A DNA stretch of 64,000 nucleotides from Paenibacillus sp. FSL R7-0273. Its GTDB lineage: Bacteria; Bacillota; Bacilli; Paenibacillales; Paenibacillaceae. Position numbers and translations under genes: made by a program. The notes below the pieces were generated by a model that worked only from the letters and a program-made list of their open reading frames with translations, was not told where the DNA came from and searched no databases. Positions 8,379-14,839 of the stretch are shown in pieces. Positions within the stretch are counted from its first letter, which is position 1; each line of letters starts with the position of its first letter. The DNA lies in the NCBI RefSeq assembly GCF_000758625.1, contig NZ_CP009283.1, positions 4,475,501 to 4,539,500 on the forward strand, given 5' to 3'.

Positions 8379-10101
8379 GTACAAGCTCCTCCTTTCTCCA
8401 TTCCGCCGCAGCGGTGAATGCCTCCAGGCTGCTGCAGATTTGCGGCAGGCCCAGCAGCCGGCTCATTTCCATGAGCTGGGTCTCGGCCAAGCCGGCGCGC
8501 TGCAGCAGCTGCCCGTCGGAGAAGACCGCCTCCTTGTCTCCGTCGGCAATGATCCGGCCTTCGCTCATCACGATGATCCGGCTGGCCCACTCGACCACCA
8601 GAGCCATGTCATGCGTAGCGATGACAACGGTCTCGACATGGCCGCGCAGCGCCTCAAGCACCCGGGTCATCTCCTGCTTCGTCGAAATATCAAGATTGGC
8701 TGTCGGCTCATCCAGCAGCATGACTGCCGGACGGACTGCAGCGCCAATCGCCAGCGATACCCGGCGCTGCTGCCCGCCGCTGAGCAGCCGGGCGTCCCGC
8801 TCGGCCAGCTCCTGCAGGCGGAACGACTGCAGCAGCTCTTCCACTCTTTCGTCCAAATCTCCAAGCCTTCTCGCTTTCAGGTAATAAGCGATCTCTCCGC
8901 GAACCGAATCGTCGATGAACATATCCTCGGGGTTCTGGAACACATAGGACACGATACCGGACAGCCGCTCCGGGGGCAGTCCGTTCACCGTAATATCCTT
9001 AACCTGCACAGTCCCGCCCGTCGGTGCAGTGATTCCGGCAATCAGCTTCATCAGTGAGGACTTACCGGCTCCGTTATTGCCGATCAGCGCCACACGCTCG
9101 CCGGCGTAGAGCTCCAGATTAATGCCGCCGAGCACCGGCTGCAGCGTCTTGTGGATCGTCCGGTAAGAGAGCCGGATCTGCTCCATCCGGACGATTGGCT
9201 CTGACGCAGCCAGAGAGCGGGCATTGGCAGCATTGACAGGATCAGCAGCCTTCACAGCAGCCGCCCGCCGCCCAAACCATGCCCGCCCCTCTTCACTGCT
9301 GAGCGGATAATCCACCGCTGCCTGCCGGTCCGGCTGGAGCAGCCAGGCCGCCCGGGTGACATCGGGCGGATAGATTCCTAAGGCCAGCAGCTCCTCCACC
9401 GAGGTGAGCGCTTCGCGGACCGGCTTCTGCCAGCGCAGCCGCCCGCCGTCCATCAGCACCACCGAGCGGCAGTACTCCGCAATGAACTCCGCATGATGCT
9501 CAATTACAACAATGGTCTTGCCGTGCTGCTCATTAAGCCGGCGTAGTATTTCGTAGATCTGACGCGCATGCTGCGGATCAAGCTGGGCAACCGGCTCGTC
9601 GATGACGAGAATGTCCGGGTCCATCGCAAGGGCTCCGGCCAGGGCGAGCAGATGCTTCTGCCCGCCGCTGAGCTGCCAGATGAATTCCCGGCTTAGCCCG
9701 CTGAGGCCGGTAAGCTCCAGGGCACGCAGCCCCCGCTCCCGGTAGTCGGCCAGCCCGTAATTCAGCGGTGTGAAGCATACATCATCCAGTACCGTCGGCC
9801 GGACCAGCTGATTCTCGAAATCCTGATACACATAGCCTATATGCCGTGACAGCTCGCTGACCCGCTTCCCTTCCGCAGATTCTCCCAGCAGCTTAAGCTC
9901 CCCTTCGAAATCACCCGTATAATAATGGGGGATCAGACCATTGAAGCATTTGCACAGCGTTGATTTGCCCGAGCCGTTGCTGCCGATGACAGCCACGAAA
10001 TCTCCCTGCTGCAGGGTGAACGAAACCTCCTGCAGCACCGGCTGTTCCGCACCGGGATAGGTAAAGGATACATTGCTTAGCTCCAGCAGCGGCTTATCCA
10101 T
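8362..10101 (-). CDS. ECF transporter ATPase, two ABC domains fused (EcfA1-EcfA2 type)
   Basis: Powers uptake by the ECF transporter. The 579 residues contain two complete ABC ATPase domains. The first has Walker A GSNGSGKST near 36-44, signature LSGGQKHLLAL and Walker B ILVIDEP. The second, from about residue 300, has GNNGAGKSS, LSGGQQRRVSL and VMLLDEP. Fused double ATPases of this type (compare YkoD) replace the usual EcfA/EcfA' pair. The start overlaps the S-component stop by 8 bases and the end overlaps ecfT. Confidence 0.92.
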   Translation of the reverse strand: MDKPLLELSNVSFTYPGAEQPVLQEVSFTLQQGDFVAVIGSNGSGKSTLCKCFNGLIPHYYTGDFEGELKLLGESAEGKRVSELSRHIGYVYQDFENQLVRPTVLDDVCFTPLNYGLADYRERGLRALELTGLSGLSREFIWQLSGGQKHLLALAGALAMDPDILVIDEPVAQLDPQHARQIYEILRRLNEQHGKTIVVIEHHAEFIAEYCRSVVLMDGGRLRWQKPVREALTSVEELLALGIYPPDVTRAAWLLQPDRQAAVDYPLSSEEGRAWFGRRAAAVKAADPVNAANARSLAASEPIVRMEQIRLSYRTIHKTLQPVLGGINLELYAGERVALIGNNGAGKSSLMKLIAGITAPTGGTVQVKDITVNGLPPERLSGIVSYVFQNPEDMFIDDSVRGEIAYYLKARRLGDLDERVEELLQSFRLQELAERDARLLSGGQQRRVSLAIGAAVRPAVMLLDEPTANLDISTKQEMTRVLEALRGHVETVVIATHDMALVVEWASRIIVMSEGRIIADGDKEAVFSDGQLLQRAGLAETQLMEMSRLLGLPQICSSLEAFTAAAEWRKEELVHGGSR

Positions 10102-10978
10102 CCAGCTGCCCTGCTTCCTGCCGCCTGCGCGCCGCCTTCCGCAGGATCACCGCCAGCACTACCGCCGCAACTGCTGCAGCTGCCAGCATGCTGATCCAGA
10201 TCAGCGTCCCCTCATTCGACTCCGCCCCGGGCAGCTCGAATTCGCCGATGCTCCAGCCTGACTCGGACAGCAGCTCCGCGCCCATCGCAATCAGGGCCAG
10301 CAGGATGGCGCCGCCCAGCAGCTTAGGCGAGAGCCAGGACTTGCTGCCGGAAGCATATTGCATAGTCCGTTCGCGCGGCTTCATGCCGAGCAGCGGTTCG
10401 ATTTTACCGTACAAGCGGGGTACCAGGTACATCGTCGGCAGCAGGGCGAACAGAATGCCCGAGAATAGTACATCATTCAAGAAGCCGACACCTTCGATGA
10501 TGACAATACTTTCAGCTAAGCCTTGAACCGCCTCAAGCTCCTCCACCCCAACCCACACCTTAGCAATGTCGATAACCGAGCTGCAGAACTGGTGAATCGC
10601 CACCCCGCTGATCGCCGCGATACCGACCTGTCTGCGGTTTTTGGGATCGGACACCATGCGGCCGGCGATATACATCGCGAGTGAGAACGTAATGAATTTT
10701 TCCAGCTCGCCCAGCCCGCCGAACTGCCCCAGCATCAGCTCCCCGAAGATTACCTCACCGACCGCCGCACCCACAGCCGCATATAGCGGATGAAACAGCA
10801 TACACAGCGTCAGCGGAATGAAGGCGAAATACTCGACCGATAGCTCTATTGGCCCCAGCTGGATACTTGGAATCAGCTCTGTGAACATGTTGGACAACCC
10901 GTAGAGCGACATGGACAGCACGAAGATCATCATTTTCTGCGATTGGGTCAGCGTGTAGCGCTTTTTTAACGTACTCAT
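10094..10978 (-). CDS. ECF transporter substrate-binding (S) component, substrate unknown
   Basis: Integral membrane protein of 294 residues with about six or seven spans, first gene of the operon and overlapping the ATPase gene. Its place in the cassette and features such as VEYFAFIPLTLCMLFHPLYA and GAAVGEVIFGEL fit S components, although it is longer than the usual 170-200 residues and carries a basic C-terminal tail after a final span. No vitamin-type riboswitch was noticed upstream. The PHP phosphoesterase and RpiR regulator nearby hint at a phosphorylated or sugar-like compound, but this is inference. Ribosome site AAGGGGG lies ten bases before the ATG. Confidence 0.75.
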   Translation of the reverse strand: MSTLKKRYTLTQSQKMMIFVLSMSLYGLSNMFTELIPSIQLGPIELSVEYFAFIPLTLCMLFHPLYAAVGAAVGEVIFGELMLGQFGGLGELEKFITFSLAMYIAGRMVSDPKNRRQVGIAAISGVAIHQFCSSVIDIAKVWVGVEELEAVQGLAESIVIIEGVGFLNDVLFSGILFALLPTMYLVPRLYGKIEPLLGMKPRERTMQYASGSKSWLSPKLLGGAILLALIAMGAELLSESGWSIGEFELPGAESNEGTLIWISMLAAAAVAAVVLAVILRKAARRRQEAGQLDG

Positions 10979-11016
10979 TTCGTAATGGCCCCCTTCAAGA
11001 ATTTAACTTAAGTATA

Positions 11017-11043
11017 GAAATAGCGTGTCAGCACAGCTATTTC
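11017..11043. promoter_or_regulatory. Palindrome between ECF operon and RpiR gene
   Basis: GAAATAGC at 11017-11024 and GCTATTTC at 11036-11043 form an inverted repeat with further pairing (GTG/CAC) inside. It is 40 bases upstream of the ECF operon start and is a candidate operator for the RpiR regulator, or a leader hairpin. Confidence 0.45.
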
Positions 11044-11056
11044 CGATTGTTAAGAG

Positions 11057-11105
11057 GATGTAATCTTTTTTCCATGTTTTTTAACGCTGTAAAAATATTT
11101 ACATC
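11057..11105. promoter_or_regulatory. Second inverted repeat in the ECF/RpiR divergent region
   Basis: GATGTAA at 11057-11063 is mirrored by TTACATC at 11099-11105, spaced about 42 bases centre to centre, four helical turns. Spaced half-sites of this kind suit a multimeric RpiR-type regulator; autoregulation is inference. Confidence 0.35.
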
Positions 11106-11158
11106 ACACTGGCAGGCTATAGTGGAGAAGCATCATCATCCCAGGAGGACAACTGCCT

Positions 11159-11992
11159 ATGTATAAGGACTGGAACCGCCGTCCCTTTTCCCCGAACCAG
11201 CGGGTGATTGCCGATTTTATTCAAAAGAATGAGCTCCGCGTCCTCTACATGACCGAGCAGGAAGTGGCCGACGAGCTGGGCATCAGCATTGCCTCGGTCT
11301 CCCGCTTCTGGAAAGCGGCCGGCTACCGCCATGCCAAGGATTTCAAGAACAGCCTGCGCTTCCGCTTCGAATCCACCCCGTCCGAAAAAATGCGCGATGC
11401 CATGCAGCGGACCGGCGGCAGCTCCCTCCCGCAAATGCTGCTGGATGTGGCCTCACATCACCTGCAGGAGACAAACCGCTATTTGAACGAAGCCCACCTT
11501 GAGCGCGCCGTAGCCGCCTTGTCCGCTGCGAGGCAAATTTACATCTACAGCCCCGGCCCGTGTGCAGGTCTCGCCGAGCTGATGGCCTACCGGATGGCCC
11601 GTTACGGGCTGAACCTGAAAAAGATGGCCCCCAGCGGCCATGAGCTGCTGGAATCCCTGATGCATGCCGGCAAAAGGGATGTCGTGCTCGTCTTCGGCTT
11701 CGTCCAGCTGCTGCCCGAAACAGATGTCATACTCGACTATGCGCGGGAGGCGGGCTATTTTGTCATCCTGATTACCGACAGGCTGGTCTTCCCCCGTTCG
11801 CAGGATGCTGACATCGTGCTGTACGCCGGGCGCGGCGAGGTGTGGGAATTCCATTCAATGGTCGGCCCCACCTACATTATCGAGAACCTGATCCTCGGCG
11901 TCGGCCTGCTCAGCAAGGACAGCAGCCTGAAGAAGCTCGACAAGCTCCAGCAGCTGCGGGCGAGATATGGCAGCAGGCTGCCGCGGAGCTGA
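11159..11992 (+). CDS. MurR/RpiR-family transcriptional regulator
   Basis: DNA-binding regulator of 277 residues. Residues 1-75 form the RpiR helix-turn-helix (TEQEVADELGISIASVSRFWK), shown here in part, and about 115-250 the SIS domain (IYIYSPGPCAGLAELMAYR onward), which in this family binds a phosphosugar. It is divergent from the ECF-PHP operon, the arrangement of a local regulator. AGGAGG lies ten bases before the ATG. If the family rule holds, the inducer would be a sugar phosphate-like compound related to what the ECF system imports or the PHP enzyme processes. Confidence 0.85.
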   Translation: MYKDWNRRPFSPNQRVIADFIQKNELRVLYMTEQEVADELGISIASVSRFWKAAGYRHAKDFKNSLRFRFESTPSEKMRDAMQRTGGSSLPQMLLDVASHHLQETNRYLNEAHLERAVAALSAARQIYIYSPGPCAGLAELMAYRMARYGLNLKKMAPSGHELLESLMHAGKRDVVLVFGFVQLLPETDVILDYAREAGYFVILITDRLVFPRSQDADIVLYAGRGEVWEFHSMVGPTYIIENLILGVGLLSKDSSLKKLDKLQQLRARYGSRLPRS

Positions 11993-12004
11993 CTATGAGC
12001 GCAG

Positions 12005-12059
12005 CAAAAAGACGCCTGAGGACGGAGCTGTCCGTCGCCTTTCAGACGTCTTTTTATGG
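12005..12059. terminator. Terminator, first copy of a duplicated 55-bp sequence
   Basis: AAAAAGACGCCTGA pairs with the TCAGACGTCTTTTT side, with a second hairpin GACGGAGCTGTCCGTC in the loop. It follows the RpiR gene. Nearly the same sequence recurs at 13104-13159. Confidence 0.8.
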
Positions 12060-12076
12060 CTGATCCTTTAGTCATT

Positions 12077-12655
12077 CTACCGGGCATTCAACATCTCGTT
12101 AATACTATGGAACTCAATCCGGTCTTTCTCGTCCCGAAAATCGGAATACACATACTCTTCATCAATCCTAAGCTGATTATTTTCCAGAAACGTGAGCAGC
12201 CTGGTTGCTTCCTTCCTTTTACCTGCTATATAGCTCTGAAATTTTGAATGATTCTCTTTAAGCGCCTCTTTATAATCATCCGAGGTTGTAATATACGATA
12301 AAGCGATATATCTTAGAAAATTATAGCCGCTGCAATACTCCTCATATAGTATGTACAGTCTGTCCAATTGTCTGGTGGCATCCTCATCGGTTAAAAGCTC
12401 ATTTAAAATTCTTATTATTCTCTCCTGCTCAAATAGTCCAAAATGGGCCAGTCTTTGAATTTGCTTCTCCGTTTCATGATAGGCAAATTTGTCCTTATAA
12501 TTTCTGGTGATCAGTTCATAGTATTCCGTTTCTCCGAAAATATCCTCCAATTCCTCATTCGTATATACCCATTGCTCAAAATCCGATATAGACAGCCCAC
12601 TCTGCTTATTTTTAATGAAATTGTACATATAGCGCTCAGCATCGATCCGATCCAT
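12077..12655 (-). CDS. Hypothetical protein, 192 residues
   Basis: I do not recognise the family. The protein is soluble, acidic and rich in aromatic residues, predicted mostly helical, with no signal peptide, membrane span or clear catalytic motif. AGGGGGG lies seven bases before the ATG, so it is probably expressed. Its base composition is more AT-rich than the neighbouring RpiR and ECF genes. It lies between the two copies of a duplicated terminator. Small charged orphan proteins like this are sometimes immunity proteins, but nothing here proves that. Confidence 0.6.
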   Translation of the reverse strand: MDRIDAERYMYNFIKNKQSGLSISDFEQWVYTNEELEDIFGETEYYELITRNYKDKFAYHETEKQIQRLAHFGLFEQERIIRILNELLTDEDATRQLDRLYILYEEYCSGYNFLRYIALSYITTSDDYKEALKENHSKFQSYIAGKRKEATRLLTFLENNQLRIDEEYVYSDFRDEKDRIEFHSINEMLNAR

Positions 12656-12802
12656 TGTCCGCCCCCCTGTATCATCGTATGGATTATTTTAGCACCCTAA
12701 GCGCAAAACATATACTTTCCCCGCATCCTAAAGTAAAATACTTACAAGCTATACCTCTCTAATCAATCATATTCTGCCTACAGCATTTAAGGAGGTGATT
12801 CG

Positions 12803-13090
12803 GTGTTTTTTATACTTATCCTGATTGTTGTGGCATTCTCGGTTCTTTTTATCTTTAAGGATGCGCGGGAGGAATATCTGAAAAACTTTTCACTGCTTGG
12901 CATCACACTGCCAATAATCTTAGCTGTCCTACTGTTAAGCTCAGCAGCCTTTGATTTCGGGTTTGACAGCTTTTCATATCTGGGGGTATTTGAGCTCGAA
13001 GTAACCAGTGCTTCTGCACTCCTTAAAACCTTTGCAGGCGTATCCCTGGTTTCATTACTCCTTTATTTTTACTCGCTGACTAAGCGCTGA
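12803..13090 (+). CDS. Small membrane protein, 95 residues
   Basis: Three hydrophobic segments (about residues 1-16, 30-47 and 70-90) separated by short charged loops indicate a small integral membrane protein. Start is GTG at 12803, supported by the near-perfect ribosome site AAGGAGGTGA seven bases upstream. No family recognised. It is followed at once by the second copy of the duplicated terminator. Confidence 0.65.
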   Translation: MFFILILIVVAFSVLFIFKDAREEYLKNFSLLGITLPIILAVLLLSSAAFDFGFDSFSYLGVFELEVTSASALLKTFAGVSLVSLLLYFYSLTKR

Positions 13091-13103
13091 CTGCAGCACA
13101 CAA

Positions 13104-13159
13104 CAAAAAGACGCCTGAGGACGGAGCTGTCCGTCGCGCTTTCAGGCGTCTTTTTATGG
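13104..13159. terminator. Terminator, second copy of the duplicated 55-bp sequence
   Basis: Same stem and inner GACGGAGCTGTCCGTC hairpin as 12005-12059, with the outer stem perfected (CTTTCAGGCGTCTTTTT) and a 2-base insertion. It follows the small membrane protein gene. Confidence 0.8.
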
Positions 13160-13219
13160 GTCTCGATCAATTTAGTTTGATTTTCGACACTTAATTTCAG
13201 TATTTCACGATATTTATGT

Positions 13220-13361
13220 CATTTAGTTGGAAAAACGTCATCTATTTGGGGCAATATACCTCTCTGAAGGCAAATCCGGTAAAATTAAGTGACCTTTTTC
13301 CAACTAGGTTCCTCATTGCGGAGCTTATCAGAGAATTAGATGACTAATTTCCACCTAAATC
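13220..13361. repeat. Cluster of three ~28-bp related repeat units in a gene-free stretch
   Basis: Unit at 13220-13248 contains TTAGTTGGAAAAACGTCATC. Units at 13281-13312 and 13333-13361 are inverted versions with changes; the first two share a 17-base match with one mismatch (TAGTTGGAAAAASGTCA). The cluster sits between convergent gene ends. The rest of 13160-13437 shows nothing else. Confidence 0.6.
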
Positions 13362-13420
13362 TATTCAGCTCAGCAAAGTACCAGTCTGCTAGACCGGTCC
13401 GCTTCCTGTTTGGCGCATTA

Positions 13421-13450
13421 GACCGCATCAGACCGCATCAGACCGCATCA
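13421..13450. repeat. Three tandem copies of GACCGCATCA
   Basis: Perfect 10-bp tandem repeat overlapping the stop of the OsmC-family gene. Because the unit is not a multiple of three, copy-number change would shift the reading frame of the last codons only. Confidence 0.9.
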
Positions 13451-13896
13451 AACTCCGTCGTTACAATAGTAGGCATCGTCTCTATCGCTACATTTCCCGC
13501 AACGGCCCGCGAGATCATGCATGACTCTTCAGCCTTATGTGCCAGCCGCTCCGCCTTCATCAGCTCAGCATCTGTTGTATCCGCTCTGAGCACAATCCTC
13601 GGCTTATGCGTGATCCGCTCGTACGTGAACACATTATTTGTGACATCCACGGTGGCTTCAGACTCCAGGGTCAGACTCATAGGTGTAATCTCAGAACGCT
13701 CAAGCATCGCAGCCAGCGTAATCAGATAACAGGTCGCCGCTGCCCCCAGCAGCATCTCATCCGGATTGGTACCCGTTCCCGGCCCGCCCATCTCCTGTGG
13801 AATCGAAATGACGGTTTTGAGCCCGCCTGCGTCAATTTTCCCCTCACTGTTACGCCCGCCGTTCCATACCGCTTTTAGATGAAAAGGATGTTTCAT
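13438..13896 (-). CDS. OsmC-family peroxide-detoxifying protein
   Basis: Small thiol-dependent protein that likely reduces organic hydroperoxides. From the ATG at 13896 it has 152 residues (MKHPFHLKAVW). It carries the two conserved cysteines of the OsmC/Ohr family, in AAATCYLITLAAML and EESCMIS, separated by about 60 residues, with the conserved NPDEMLLGA stretch before the first. The nearer ATG is preferred to one 11 codons upstream because GGGAGGA lies suitably before it. The gene end runs into a tandem 10-bp repeat. Confidence 0.85.
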   Translation of the reverse strand: MKHPFHLKAVWNGGRNSEGKIDAGGLKTVISIPQEMGGPGTGTNPDEMLLGAAATCYLITLAAMLERSEITPMSLTLESEATVDVTNNVFTYERITHKPRIVLRADTTDAELMKAERLAHKAEESCMISRAVAGNVAIETMPTIVTTEFDAV

Positions 13897-14090
13897 GACT
13901 CTCGTTCCTCCCGTTTCTCTCCGGTACACACCGGGTTGTATGATGTTAATGGTTCATTCCATCTTATCATAGAGAGGCCCGCAGGAAAATTTCACAACAG
14001 TACATAGAGAAGGCAAACTCGAGCAGTACACGGCCATATGCAATCTGTTGCTTCAACTGGCACAAACTTTTCAATCAAAAAAGGAAAAAA

Positions 14091-14123
14091 CAAAAAGACA
14101 CCTTTGTTTTCACAAAGATGCCT
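14091..14123 (-). terminator. Terminator of the SHOCT-domain gene
   Basis: On the minus strand GGCATCTTTGT pairs with ACAAAGGTGTC around GAAA and is followed by TTTTTG. Confidence 0.7.
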
Positions 14124-14140
14124 GCTTCATAGATAAATAC

Positions 14141-14581
14141 CTACAGCCCGAGAATCTGTTTTTTCTTGGCTTCAAATTCCTGGGTAGTAATAACACCTGA
14201 ATCTCTCAGCTCTGCAAGCTGTCTCAGATCATCGATCGATCCGGCAGGAGCCGGGGATGCTGTGCGATTATTTCTGGCGGATTTATAGCTTGCTATATAA
14301 TCACGGATTTTTTCGGCGGTTTTCATTTTACCCGGCTGAATTAGAACGACGTTTGCTGCAGCCCCCTTAACATTATCCTTCTTGGAGGTTTTAAGGCCGG
14401 GGGTAATAACCTGCAAGTAAGGCACCCTTAAAAAGGGCTTAACTATGCTTATAGTTACCACCTGCTCTAGTGGAATCGTTTGGGTGTGTCCGTTCAGTTT
14501 CTGCACGTTGCTTGGCTTAATTACCAGATAATCGTCGTAAAGCTCTAATGATGATGTTCCACCGCTGATTTCGTGTATCAT
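14141..14581 (-). CDS. Small protein with PH-like N-terminus and SHOCT C-terminus
   Basis: About 146 residues from the ATG at 14581, which has GAGGTGG five bases upstream. The last 30 residues (DLRQLAELRDSGVITTQEFEAKKKQIL, quoted only as the DLRQLAEL and SGVITTQEFEAKK parts) match the SHOCT short C-terminal oligomerisation domain. The first 100 residues (SSLELYDDYLVIK, PYLQVITPG) look like the bacterial PH-like or DUF4429-type fold found with it. Cytoplasmic, function unknown. Confidence 0.65.
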   Translation of the reverse strand: MIHEISGGTSSLELYDDYLVIKPSNVQKLNGHTQTIPLEQVVTISIVKPFLRVPYLQVITPGLKTSKKDNVKGAAANVVLIQPGKMKTAEKIRDYIASYKSARNNRTASPAPAGSIDDLRQLAELRDSGVITTQEFEAKKKQILGL

Positions 14582-14768
14582 ATTATCCACCTCATCTATA
14601 AGATAGGTGTTATGTTAGCATTTTTTTCTATTTATTTTCTATAATTATCCTCACATACAAGATTAATGAACCCTTAAATCAGGCTTTACTAATGTAATAA
14701 TGAAGAAAATGTAAACCAAGCCTATAAACCATATATTTACATCTTTTGTTACTTATGCTATATTCTCT

Positions 14769-14784
14769 ATGAAAGCGCCATCAT
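14769..14784 (+). promoter_or_regulatory. cre-like site upstream of the mannanase gene
   Basis: ATGAAAGCGCCATCAT matches the CcpA consensus WTGNNARCGNWWWCAW except for one W position. It is about 55-70 bases before the start, a sensible place for carbon catabolite repression of a mannanase. Confidence 0.5.
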
Positions 14785-14839
14785 GAATCAGTAGACTACA
14801 AGTTATTCATCCTATTTCATTATGGAAAGGAAGATGACG

